Source of the DNA: an uncultured Pelosinus sp.
GTDB taxonomy: Bacteria; Bacillota; Negativicutes; UMGS1260
Direction of reading: 5' to 3'
Assembly: GCA_900550105.1 (NCBI GenBank)
Contig: URQW01000046.1
Coordinates: forward strand, 1 to 22,372
Length of the DNA stretch: 22,372 nt
Shown: positions 8,218 to 15,173 of the stretch, piece by piece
How positions within the stretch are numbered: position 1 is the stretch's first letter
Layout: each line of letters begins with the position of its first letter
Made by a program: the position numbers and the translations under genes
The notes under the pieces: generated by a model
What the model saw: only the letters and a program-made list of their open reading frames with translations
Databases searched by the model: none
What the model was told of the DNA's origin: nothing

Positions 8218-8286
8218 ATGGTGCGTTACAGCAAGCAAGGCCAATCGGACTTGCTTTTGCTACTGTTACGCCTAATGTGTTTTTAA
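8218..8286 (+). CDS. Possible Leu-rich leader peptide ORF (uncertain)
   Basis: An ATG at 8218 opens a 22-codon frame. Codons 12-17 are six consecutive leucine codons (TTG CTT TTG CTA CTG TTA), with a seventh Leu two codons later and TAA at 8284-8286. The Leu codons lie in the 3' arm of the leader hairpin, the layout expected of an amino-acid-sensing attenuator, and a downstream gene is codY, a branched-chain amino-acid sensor. Against it: no proper ribosome binding site precedes the ATG (AGGAAG at 8190-8195 is over 20 bases away), no clear terminator alternates with the hairpin, and the hslV frame is also open here. It may be chance. Confidence 0.2.
   Translation: MVRYSKQGQSDLLLLLLRLMCF
8221..8272 (+). 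promoter_or_regulatory. Long imperfect hairpin in the hslV leader
   Basis: GCGTTACAG (8223-8231) pairs with CTGTTACGC (8263-8271) with one T-T mismatch. Inside it AAGCAAG (8233-8239) pairs perfectly with CTTGCTT (8250-8256), and CC/GG (8241-8242 with 8247-8248) closes an AATC loop, leaving a bulge on the 3' side. No T run follows the stem directly; T-rich sequence begins about 8 bases later, so it is not a standard terminator. It could be an attenuator, an RNA-stability element or a protein target. I recognise no known riboswitch or T-box signature in it. Confidence 0.45.
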
Positions 8287-8315
8287 GTTTTGTTTTTTCC
8301 ACTGGAGGTATGCTC

Positions 8316-8852
8316 ATGTTTCACGCGACGACAATTGTTGCAGTTAGGCAAAAAGGAAAAACAGCATTAGCTGGTGATGGCCAGGTTACCTTCGGCGGCA
8401 ATACCGTTATGAAGCATCATGCTAAAAAAGTCCGTCGACTTTACCATGGCAAAATTTTAGCTGGTTTTGCTGGATCTGTCGCCGATGCTTTTACGCTGTT
8501 TCAAAAGTTTGAAGTTAAATTGGAAGAATTCAATGGAAATATGATGCGCGCTGCTGTAGAATTAGCTAAAGATTGGCGTACAGATCGAGTTTTGCGCCGT
8601 TTAGAGGCACTTTTAATTGTAGCTGATCAAAATCATCTATTATTGATTTCCGGGAATGGCGAAGTGATTGAGCCGGATGACGGAGTCACTGCAATCGGAT
8701 CTGGCGGTTCCTATGCGTTAGCGGCAGCACGAGCGTTAGTTGATAATACGGATTTAAGCGCAGCAGAAATTGCTCAGAAAGCAATTACAATTGCTGCTGA
8801 TATTTGTGTGTTTACAAATCATCATATTACAGTAGAGGAATTAGAAGGATAA
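8316..8852 (+). CDS. hslV: ATP-dependent protease subunit HslV (ClpQ/CodW type)
   Basis: Proteolytic core of the HslVU (ClpYQ) protease, a proteasome-like double hexamer capped by HslU. The 178 aa protein begins MFHATTIVAV. As in family members with a short propeptide, cleavage would expose Thr5 as the catalytic N-terminal nucleophile, whereas B. subtilis CodW is described as using serine. Conserved blocks are AGDGQVTFG, KKVRRLYHGKILAGFAGSV, DAFTLFQKFE, GNGEVIEPDDGVTAIGSGG and ICVFTNHHITVEEL. I chose ATG 8316 because GGAGG (8304-8308) is 7 bases upstream; ATG 8310 is only 1 base from it. The frame stays open further upstream to 8208, which I treat as non-translated. Confidence 0.95.
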   Translation: MFHATTIVAVRQKGKTALAGDGQVTFGGNTVMKHHAKKVRRLYHGKILAGFAGSVADAFTLFQKFEVKLEEFNGNMMRAAVELAKDWRTDRVLRRLEALLIVADQNHLLLISGNGEVIEPDDGVTAIGSGGSYALAAARALVDNTDLSAAEIAQKAITIAADICVFTNHHITVEELEG

Positions 8853-8865
8853 AGGAGGAATGGCA

Positions 8866-10251
8866 TTGACAGAATTGACACCAAAACAGATTGTAGCTCA
8901 GCTCGATAAGTACATTGTAGGTCAACAGGCAGCCAAAAAATCAGTTGCCATTGCTCTTCGAAATCGTTGGCGCAGCAGGCAGCTAGCTAAGGCGATAAAA
9001 GATGAAATTATTCCTAAGAATATTTTAATGATCGGACCGACTGGCGTTGGTAAGACAGAGATTGCTAGGCGATTAGCAAAACTTGTCAATGCTCCTTTTG
9101 TAAAAGTAGAAGCAACTAAGTTTACCGAAGTTGGTTATGTGGGTAGAGATGTAGAATCAATGGTACGAGATTTGGTGGAAACTGCTATCCGCATGATTAA
9201 ACAAAGTAAAATCGCTGAAGTTAATGATAAAGCGCAGGCTTTGGCCAATGAGCGAATTCTAGATTTATTTAGCCCTGCTCCTGCTAAGGAAAAAACTAAA
9301 AATCCTTTTGAGATGCTCTTTTCTTCCAATACTCAGCAAGAGCCAGAGACGGTATCAGAAAAGCCTGACGTAAATCAGGAGCGAGAAACTTGGCGCAAAA
9401 AGCTAGAGCAAGGTGAACTAGAAGAAAATCTCGTTGAAATTGTCGTGGAAGACACGAGTCAGCCCATGATGGGAATGTTTGCTGGAACAGGTGCTGAAGA
9501 AATGGGTATGAATCTTCAAGACATGTTGGGAAGCCTGATGCCGAAAAAGCAGAAGAAGCGCAAAGTGACTGTGGCAAATGCCAGAAAGATTTTTACCCAA
9601 GAAGAAGCACAGAAGTTAATCGATATGGATGAAGTTATTTCTGGTGCTATTGAGTTAGCTGAAACGTCAGGGATCATCTTTCTAGATGAAATTGATAAAA
9701 TTGCCGGTCGGGGCCAATCATCAGGTCCTGATGTGTCGCGCGAAGGCGTACAACGCGACATTCTTCCAATAGTAGAAGGATCGACTGTTATGACAAAATA
9801 TGGAGCATTGCAGACCGATCATATTTTGTTTATTGCTGCTGGTGCTTTTCACATTTCTAAACCTTCAGATCTAATACCAGAACTTCAAGGGCGTTTTCCA
9901 ATTCGTGTAGAATTAACGAATTTGACGAAAGAAGATTTCTGCCAGATTCTCACAGAACCAGCCAATGCTTTAATTACTCAATATACTAGCTTATTAGGCG
10001 TGGAAGATATTACGATTGAGTTTGCGCCTGAGGCCATTGATGAGTTAGCAGAAATTGCCTGTGCTGTAAACAGTCAAACTGAAAATATCGGCGCTAGACG
10101 ACTTCATACAATTATGGAGAAATTATTAGAAGACCTAGCGTTTGAAGCGCCTGAATTAGAAAAGCAGACGATTGTAATTGATCGTGCTTATGTGCAGTCA
10201 AAGCTGTCACATATTATTGAAAATCAAGATTTAACTCAATTTATTCTATAG
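8866..10251 (+). CDS. hslU: ATP-dependent protease ATPase subunit HslU (ClpY)
   Basis: AAA+ unfoldase that recognises and threads substrates into HslV. It starts LTPKQIVAQLDKYIVGQQ, with Walker A GPTGVGKT (Lys63), Walker B IIFLDEID (Asp274, Glu275), an intermediate I-domain between them (about 110-240), and a C-terminal NIGARRLHTIMEKLLED sensor-2 region. It ends DLTQFIL, the kind of tail that inserts into HslV to activate it. I chose TTG 8866, 7 bases from GGAGG (8854-8858); the in-frame ATG at 8860 is only 1 base from it and would add two residues. The protein is 461 aa, a normal length. It follows hslV by 13 bp and is clearly co-transcribed with it. Confidence 0.96.
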   Translation: MTELTPKQIVAQLDKYIVGQQAAKKSVAIALRNRWRSRQLAKAIKDEIIPKNILMIGPTGVGKTEIARRLAKLVNAPFVKVEATKFTEVGYVGRDVESMVRDLVETAIRMIKQSKIAEVNDKAQALANERILDLFSPAPAKEKTKNPFEMLFSSNTQQEPETVSEKPDVNQERETWRKKLEQGELEENLVEIVVEDTSQPMMGMFAGTGAEEMGMNLQDMLGSLMPKKQKKRKVTVANARKIFTQEEAQKLIDMDEVISGAIELAETSGIIFLDEIDKIAGRGQSSGPDVSREGVQRDILPIVEGSTVMTKYGALQTDHILFIAAGAFHISKPSDLIPELQGRFPIRVELTNLTKEDFCQILTEPANALITQYTSLLGVEDITIEFAPEAIDELAEIACAVNSQTENIGARRLHTIMEKLLEDLAFEAPELEKQTIVIDRAYVQSKLSHIIENQDLTQFIL

Positions 10252-10294
10252 ATTGTTACGCTACTTATTTTATGAAACGAAAGGTAGGAATTAC

Positions 10295-11074
10295 ATGATG
10301 TTAACTTTGTTGGAACGTACTCGGAAAATTAATAAGCTTTTACAGAAATCGGAAAAAGTTCATTACAATGAAATGTCTTCTGTATTGTCAAATGTAATGA
10401 ATTCAAACGTGTATATCGTAAGTAAAAAAGGCGATGTACTTGGTTACGCCTTACTTGATAATTTTGAATGTGGCGTAATGAAAGAAAAAGTACTTGATGA
10501 TGGTCTCTTTCCAGAAAGATATGTTGACTGGTTGCTACGTGTTTCTGAAACTTCGCCCAATATTCGCATTGATAGTGGTCTTTGTGCTTTTAGTGAGAAT
10601 ACCGAATGTTTCTTTCATGGTAAATTAACGACCATTGTGCCTATTTATGGCGGTGGCGATCGGATTGGTACTTTGATTGTTGCTAAGTTCGATGAGGAAT
10701 TTACTGATGATGATTTAATCTTGGCTGAATATGGTGCAACCGTTGTCGGAATGGCTATTTTGCGAGATTTAAGCGATAAAATCGCCGATGAAGCTCGCAA
10801 GAAAGCAACAGTACAAGTAGCTATCGGCACACTCTCTTATTCAGAACTCGAAGCTGTTCTTCACATTCTTAACGAATTAGAAGGCGATGAAGGATTGCTT
10901 GTAGCAAGTAAAATTGCTGATCGTGTGGGGATTACTCGTTCTGTTATTGTTAATGCCTTACGCAAATTTGAAAGCGCTGGTGTTATTGAATCAAAATCAC
11001 TAGGAATGAAAGGTACATATATTAAAGTTCTTAATGAACTGTTACTTGATGAATTGAAGAAACTAAGAAAATAA
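10295..11074 (+). CDS. codY: Global transcriptional regulator CodY
   Basis: GTP- and branched-chain-amino-acid-responsive DNA-binding repressor/activator of low-GC Gram-positives. The 259 aa protein (family about 259-260 aa) has an N-terminal GAF ligand domain (LLERTRKINKLLQ to about residue 160, with TTIVPIYGGGDRIGTL and DDDLILAEYGATVVGM). The C-terminal winged helix-turn-helix contains ASKIADRVGITRSVIVNALRK and ESKSLGMKGTYIKVLN, nearly identical to B. subtilis CodY. Where B. subtilis has Arg61, a ligand contact, this protein seems to have Val61 (CGVMKEK), by hand alignment. ATG 10295, after a GGTAGGA site, fits the family start; an upstream in-frame start at 10253 adds residues unlike CodY and lacks a ribosome binding site. 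It follows hslU by 43 bp, and the flagellar operon lies downstream, as in B. subtilis. Confidence 0.97.
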   Translation: MMLTLLERTRKINKLLQKSEKVHYNEMSSVLSNVMNSNVYIVSKKGDVLGYALLDNFECGVMKEKVLDDGLFPERYVDWLLRVSETSPNIRIDSGLCAFSENTECFFHGKLTTIVPIYGGGDRIGTLIVAKFDEEFTDDDLILAEYGATVVGMAILRDLSDKIADEARKKATVQVAIGTLSYSELEAVLHILNELEGDEGLLVASKIADRVGITRSVIVNALRKFESAGVIESKSLGMKGTYIKVLNELLLDELKKLRK

Positions 11075-11117
11075 TGATTCCTTTAACAAAGAAACGTTAA
11101 TTTATAAGAATTTTAGG

Positions 11118-11169
11118 GGACTGTCTCACGAAGAGATTGCAAGTGAATTTCTTCTTGACGAGACAGTCC
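11118..11169 (+). terminator. Long bipartite hairpin after codY, probable terminator
   Basis: GGACTGTCTC (11118-11127) pairs perfectly with GAGACAGTCC (11160-11169). Inside, GAAGAGATT (11130-11138) pairs with AATTTCTTC (11146-11154) with one G-U pair. A short TCCTTATTT follows. It lies 43 bp after the codY stop, so it probably ends the hslV-hslU-codY transcript, although its T run is weak. The near-perfect symmetry would also suit a dispersed palindromic repeat, which can only be tested against the genome. Confidence 0.6.
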
Positions 11170-11189
11170 TCCTTATTTGTAATTAGTTA

Positions 11190-11233
11190 TTTTAAGATAT
11201 TTTTAAGACGTTTTTAAGAATTTGATTTTAAGC
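11190..11233. repeat. Helically phased TTTTAAGA repeats upstream of flgB
   Basis: TTTTAAGA occurs at 11190, 11201 and 11212, exactly 11 bp apart, and a variant TTTTAAGC follows at 11226. T tracts spaced by about one helical turn usually bend DNA. The group lies within the ~300 bp non-coding stretch between codY and flgB (11075-11381), which otherwise holds only the hairpin above and weak promoter-like sequences. It could be a curved upstream element or a regulator-binding region; no specific protein is implied by the sequence. Confidence 0.4.
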
Positions 11234-11250
11234 ACGTTGCTGTTTGTATT
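11222..11250 (+). promoter_or_regulatory. Weak candidate sigma-A promoter for the flagellar operon
   Basis: TTGATT (11222-11227) and TGTATT (11245-11250) are 17 bp apart, each 4/6 matches. A second weak candidate is a sigma-28-like GAAA (11318-11321), 16 bp, GCCTAT (11338-11343), which would start transcription about 30 bases before flgB. Neither is convincing. A flagellar operon start is expected somewhere in 11170-11370 because a probable terminator precedes it. Confidence 0.25.
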
Positions 11251-11381
11251 TTTTCTAAACAAAAAGTCCTGATTATTGGATTTTACAAAGAGTTTTAAAA
11301 AATTAAGAGGAATTTATGAAATTTATGTAGAATTGTAGCCTATCGTAAAGTATTGTCAAAATGGTATTTGGGAGGTTTACT

Positions 11382-11792
11382 GTGCTTGATTCTATGTTAT
11401 CAGCTTCTTCTGCTGGACTGTTGGAAAAAGCCTTATCGGCTTCTGCCTTGCGGCAAAAAGTGATTAGTAACAACATTGTCAATGTAAATACGCCGGGCTT
11501 TAAACGCAGTGAAGTAATATTTGAAGATAAACTTCAACAAGCGATAGGGGGCCCAAAACTGTTATCTTTGGTAAGAACTCATGGCGCTCATTTGTCAGGG
11601 ACGCGGGAAGTGTCTACCGATCCAGCTGTTGTTGTCGATAAGGATACATCAATGCGTTTAGATGGAAATAATGTCGATATTGATAAAGAAATGGCTGGCC
11701 TTGCCAAAAATAGCATTTATTATAATTCAGTAGCACAACAACTCAGTAAAAAGTATTCTACTTTAGTTTCGGCCATTAAAGAAGGGAAGTGA
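11382..11792 (+). CDS. flgB: Flagellar basal-body rod protein FlgB
   Basis: Proximal rod subunit of the flagellar basal body, exported through the flagellar type III apparatus. The 136 aa product carries the conserved N-terminal rod motif VISNNIVNVNTPGFKRSEV and a C-terminal heptad region ending KKYSTLVSAIKEGK, as in rod and hook family proteins. GTG 11382 is chosen because GGGAGG (11370-11375) lies 6 bases upstream; an in-frame ATG at 11361 lies before that site and would place the ribosome binding site inside the gene. First gene of the flagellar operon; flgC follows after 6 bp. Confidence 0.95.
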   Translation: MLDSMLSASSAGLLEKALSASALRQKVISNNIVNVNTPGFKRSEVIFEDKLQQAIGGPKLLSLVRTHGAHLSGTREVSTDPAVVVDKDTSMRLDGNNVDIDKEMAGLAKNSIYYNSVAQQLSKKYSTLVSAIKEGK

Positions 11793-11798
11793 CCATAG

Positions 11799-12242
11799 AT
11801 GGGAATGTTTGGCGCCATTGACTCTGCGGCTTCCGGCTTGACGGCTGAACGGTTGCGTATGGATGTTATATCTAACAATATTGCCAATGTAAATACGACG
11901 CGTACAGCTGAAGGCGGACCTTATCGGCGTCAATTATTGGTATTTGAACCAAGATCGTCAGGCGATTCTTTTTCTGATATTTTAACAGGAAAGCTTGGCC
12001 AGTCTGGTGAAAATGCTGGCGTAAAGGTTGTTGGCATTACGAAAGATCAGTCGCCTTTGCGATTAGTCTACGATCCTACTCATCCAGATGCAAATCGGAA
12101 TGGGTATGTAGAAATGCCCAATGTAAATGTTGTAACAGAAATGGTAGATATGATTACAGCAAGTCGGGCTTATGAGGCCAATGTTACAACAATTAACGCT
12201 GCTAAATCTATGGCGCAAAAGGCGCTGGAGATTGGCAAATAG
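11799..12242 (+). CDS. flgC: Flagellar basal-body rod protein FlgC
   Basis: Second proximal rod subunit, acting with FlgB and FliE between MS ring and distal rod. The 147 aa product starts with GAIDSAASGLTAERLRMDV followed by ISNNIANVNTTRT and EGGPYRR, the FlgC form of the rod motif. It ends with the family C-terminal block VNVVTEMVDMITASRAYEAN and KSMAQKALEIGK. ATG 11799 follows AAGGGA at a rather long spacing of about 11; a second ATG two codons later is also possible. It lies 6 bp from flgB and 12 bp from fliE. Confidence 0.96.
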   Translation: MGMFGAIDSAASGLTAERLRMDVISNNIANVNTTRTAEGGPYRRQLLVFEPRSSGDSFSDILTGKLGQSGENAGVKVVGITKDQSPLRLVYDPTHPDANRNGYVEMPNVNVVTEMVDMITASRAYEANVTTINAAKSMAQKALEIGK

Positions 12243-12254
12243 GAGGAAAGATAA

Positions 12255-12563
12255 ATGGCCATTGATGGCATTCAGCCATTATCGCTTAGTGAAGTCGGGT
12301 TCGAACCAACCAAGCGAGCGAGTAGTAGTGCTCGTTCTGGCGGCGTAACGTTTGGACAACTCTTTTCAAATGCGCTAGGAGAAGTCAATCAGTTACAGCT
12401 TAACTCTAGTAAGGCTTCGGCAGATCTTGCCGCTGGAAAAATTCAAGATGTTTCTGAGGCAGTCATTGCGGCAGAAAAAGCTTCCATCTCTTTGCAACTC
12501 ACGATGACAGTTCGCAACAAAGTGATTGACGCTTACCAAGAAATCATGCGAATGCAGGTCTAA
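12255..12563 (+). CDS. fliE: Flagellar hook-basal body complex protein FliE
   Basis: Small export substrate joining the MS ring to the rod. At 102 aa it is the usual size. The C-terminal part matches FliE: FGQLFSNALGEVNQLQLNSS, AAGKIQDVSEAVIAAEKASISLQL and MTVRNKVIDAYQEIMRMQV. The N-terminal 30 residues are serine-rich and poorly conserved. ATG 12255 lies after AGGAGG (12241-12246), which begins at the flgC stop. Confidence 0.96.
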   Translation: MAIDGIQPLSLSEVGFEPTKRASSSARSGGVTFGQLFSNALGEVNQLQLNSSKASADLAAGKIQDVSEAVIAAEKASISLQLTMTVRNKVIDAYQEIMRMQV

Positions 12564-12592
12564 TATTTTTCTGATTTGAAAGGGTGGAGACG

Positions 12593-14137
12593 ATGGCTGA
12601 CTGGAAAGAGCAGTCTCTGCGCCTGTGGCAAAACATCGGTAAAAAAGAAAAGTACATTATTTTAGGATCTGCAGTTTTACTTTTTGTAGGTATCCTTGCA
12701 TGGAGTTTTTGGTGGGGGGGGCGCCCTGATAGTGTACCTTTGTTTACTGGTCTTGATGCCAAAGATGCAGGTGAAGTGGCAGCAAAGTTGAAAGAAGCAA
12801 AAATTCCCTATGAAATAGGTAACAATGGTACAGCGATTATGGTATCGTCGAAAGATGTTTATAAAATTCGTCTGGACTTAGCCGCTCAAGGGTTGCCGCG
12901 TGGCAATAAGGGGTTTGAAATTTTTGATCAGAATAAGTTTGGTACAACAGAGTTTCAAAATAAAGTGTATTATTTGCAAGCCATTCAAGGTGAATTAACC
13001 AAGACGATTGAGCAAATGACTGAAGTAGAGAAGGCTAGGGTCCATATTGTAATGCCGGAGGATAGTCTGTATAAGAAAAATGAAAAACCGGCTACGGCAT
13101 CGATCATGATTAAACTACGTCCTTCGGCGCAGTTGAATCCTGGTCAGATTAATGGCATTGTAAATTTAGTGGCACATAGTGTGCAAGGTTTGAAACCGGA
13201 GAATATTACGATTGTTGATGATAATGCTCATGTCCTGAATGATCCTTCATCGCAGGAAGCTGGCAAAAATGGCGCTATTAGTTTAACGCAACTGGAAATG
13301 ACCAAGAAAGTTCAGGATGATTTGCAGAAAAATTTGCAAAGTATGTTAGAACAAGTTTTGGGCGAAGGGAAAGTTGCCGCTCGAATTAATGTAGAATTGA
13401 ATTTTGATCAGCGGGTAGTGGATCGAAATACCTTTGAACCTGTCGTTGATGATAAAGGAATTATTCGCAGTTCTCAGGATGTCAGTGAAAACTATCGGGG
13501 AACCTCTAATGCTCCCGGTGGAGTTCCTGGGACGACAACCAATATTCCTGGTTATGTAGCAAATAATAATAATCAATCAAATTATGAGAAAAAAGAATCT
13601 GTAAAAAATTACGAGATTAATGAAACGAAAGAAAAAACAGTAGCATCGCCTGGTTCGATTCGTCGCTTAACTGTGGCTGTTTTAGTTGACGGCAGTATTA
13701 CTAATGTACAGCAAGATGTGATTATGCGAACAGTAGCTTCGGCAACAGGGTTAAATCCAACTAGAGGCGATACGATTTCAGTGGAAACAGTTCCTTTTAG
13801 CACGGAACTAGCTGATAAGAAAAAGAAAGAAGAAGCTGATTTGGAACAAGAGCAGAAAATGGCTCTCTATACGAAAATCGGTTTAGCAGTGCTCTTGTTG
13901 ATTGCCTTGGTAGTAGGGGCTCGCATGTATGCAAGAAAGAAGCAAAGCGAAAAAGATCTAGAACTTATGGCTATGGCTCCTACGCCTGTAGATGAGCTTT
14001 TAGAAGAAGAGGAAACAGAAGAGCTTACGCCAGAAGAAATTGAACGCAACAATGTACGTGAATCTATTGAGAAGTTTGCTCAGTCTAACCCGGAAGATGT
14101 TGCGCAATTATTAAAAACGTGGGTATCTGAGGAATAA
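12593..14137 (+). CDS. fliF: Flagellar M-ring protein FliF
   Basis: Forms the membrane MS ring that houses the export gate and carries the FliG switch ring. The 514 aa product has a first transmembrane helix at about residues 18-40 (YIILGSAVLLFVGILAWSFW). Periplasmic ring-building motifs follow: LPRGNKGFEIFDQNKFGTTE, VEKARVHIVMPEDSLY and the ARINVELNFDQR region. A second transmembrane helix (about 424-446, IGLAVLLLIALVVGARMYA) leads to an acidic cytoplasmic tail with NVRESIEKFAQSNPEDVAQLLKTW, the FliG-binding end. ATG 12593 has GGTGG (12583-12587) upstream; GTG 12584 overlaps that site. A run of eight G (12714-12721) covers codons 41-43, just after the first helix. Confidence 0.96.
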   Translation: MADWKEQSLRLWQNIGKKEKYIILGSAVLLFVGILAWSFWWGGRPDSVPLFTGLDAKDAGEVAAKLKEAKIPYEIGNNGTAIMVSSKDVYKIRLDLAAQGLPRGNKGFEIFDQNKFGTTEFQNKVYYLQAIQGELTKTIEQMTEVEKARVHIVMPEDSLYKKNEKPATASIMIKLRPSAQLNPGQINGIVNLVAHSVQGLKPENITIVDDNAHVLNDPSSQEAGKNGAISLTQLEMTKKVQDDLQKNLQSMLEQVLGEGKVAARINVELNFDQRVVDRNTFEPVVDDKGIIRSSQDVSENYRGTSNAPGGVPGTTTNIPGYVANNNNQSNYEKKESVKNYEINETKEKTVASPGSIRRLTVAVLVDGSITNVQQDVIMRTVASATGLNPTRGDTISVETVPFSTELADKKKKEEADLEQEQKMALYTKIGLAVLLLIALVVGARMYARKKQSEKDLELMAMAPTPVDELLEEEETEELTPEEIERNNVRESIEKFAQSNPEDVAQLLKTWVSEE

Positions 14138-14162
14138 GGCGCGCCATAGGGGAGGTAAGGAT

Positions 14163-15173
14163 ATGTACGAATCGAATGAGTTGTCAGGTAAACAAAAGGC
14201 GGCTATTCTTCTTATTTCGCTAGGACCGGATATTTCAGCCCAGATTTTTAAACATTTTCGGGAAGAAGAAATTGAAAAACTGACGTTGGAAATTGCCAAT
14301 CAGCGAAAGATTCCTCAAGAAGTCAAAGATAGAGTATTAGAAGAATTTCATCAAATGTGTTTAGCGAAAGAATACTTGTCAGCTGGCGGTTTGGATTATG
14401 CCAGGGAAATTCTTGAAAAAGCATTGGGGTCAGAAAAAGCAGTTTCTATTATTAGTCGATTAACAGCAAGTCTGCAAATTCGACCTTTCGATTTTGCGCG
14501 AAAGACAGATCCTTCTCAGTTATTAAATTTTATTCAAAATGAGCACCCCCAAACGATTGCTTTAATTATGGCTTACTTACAGCCGGAACAGTCTGCAGCG
14601 ATTATTTCGGCTTTACCGGCGGACAGACAGGTTGATGTAGCGAAACGTATTGCTACCATGGATCGTACGTCCCCAGATGTTATAAAGGATGTGGAGAGAA
14701 TTTTGGAAAGAAAGTTATCTTCACTTGTTACGCAAGACTTTACAGCAGCCGGTGGTGTTGATTCCATTGTTGAAGTATTAAACCGTGTAGATCGGACGAC
14801 GGAAAGAACTATCATTGAAAACTTGGAGATCCAAAATCCAGAACTTGCTGAAGAAATCAAAAAACGGATGTTTGTATTCGAAGATATTGTTCTTTTGGAC
14901 GATCGTTCGCTGCAACTTGTACTTAGAGAAATTGAATCGAAGGATCTGGGCTTGGCATTGAAAGCTTCGTCCAGTGAAGTGGCGGAGAAAATCTATAAGA
15001 ACATGTCGAAGCGTGCATCAGAAATGTTACGAGAAGAAATTGAATATATGGGACCTGTTCGTATTCGTGATGTAGAAGAATCGCAGCAGAAAATTGTAAA
15101 TGTAATTAGACGTCTTGAAGAATCCGGTGAAATTATTGTTTCACGGGGCAAAGGAGACGAAATCATTGCATAA
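14163..15173 (+). CDS. fliG: Flagellar motor switch protein FliG
   Basis: Rotor protein bound to FliF that receives torque from the stator and is switched by FliM. The 336 aa length is typical. The N-terminal SGKQKAAILLISLGPDISAQIFKH, the middle EHPQTIALIMAYLQPEQSA (EHPQ motif) and the C-terminal motor domain with FEDIVLLDDRSLQLVLREI and VAEKIYKNMSKRASEML are all present, including the charged residues of the torque helix region. It has a GGGGAGG site 7-8 bases before ATG 14163, starts 25 bp after fliF, and overlaps fliH by 8 bp. Confidence 0.97.
   Translation: MYESNELSGKQKAAILLISLGPDISAQIFKHFREEEIEKLTLEIANQRKIPQEVKDRVLEEFHQMCLAKEYLSAGGLDYAREILEKALGSEKAVSIISRLTASLQIRPFDFARKTDPSQLLNFIQNEHPQTIALIMAYLQPEQSAAIISALPADRQVDVAKRIATMDRTSPDVIKDVERILERKLSSLVTQDFTAAGGVDSIVEVLNRVDRTTERTIIENLEIQNPELAEEIKKRMFVFEDIVLLDDRSLQLVLREIESKDLGLALKASSSEVAEKIYKNMSKRASEMLREEIEYMGPVRIRDVEESQQKIVNVIRRLEESGEIIVSRGKGDEIIA

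Noticed and set aside
9135..9761. Several antisense reading frames inside hslU, and similar ones opposite folP, topA, fliF, fliG and fliK
   Set aside because: They lack ribosome binding sites, have low-complexity composition, and mirror the codon pattern of well-conserved genes on the + strand.
11096..11320. CodY-box-like sequences (AATTTATAAGAATTT near 11099 and AATTTATGAAATT near 11311)
   Set aside because: Only about 10 of 15 positions match AATTTTCWGAAAATT in the first and the half-site spacing is wrong in the second; in AT-rich DNA this is expected by chance.
11361..11381. ATG 11361 as the flgB start
   Set aside because: It lies upstream of the GGGAGG site; the extra residues (MVFGRFT) are just that site translated. 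GTG 11382 fits better.
14138..14145. GGCGCGCC palindrome between fliF and fliG
   Set aside because: A short self-complementary GC word with no repeats or context; most likely chance.
15115..15165. ATG 15115 as the fliH start
   Set aside because: It would overlap fliG by 59 bp with no ribosome binding site; TTG 15166 has AAGGAG and gives a sensible N-terminus.
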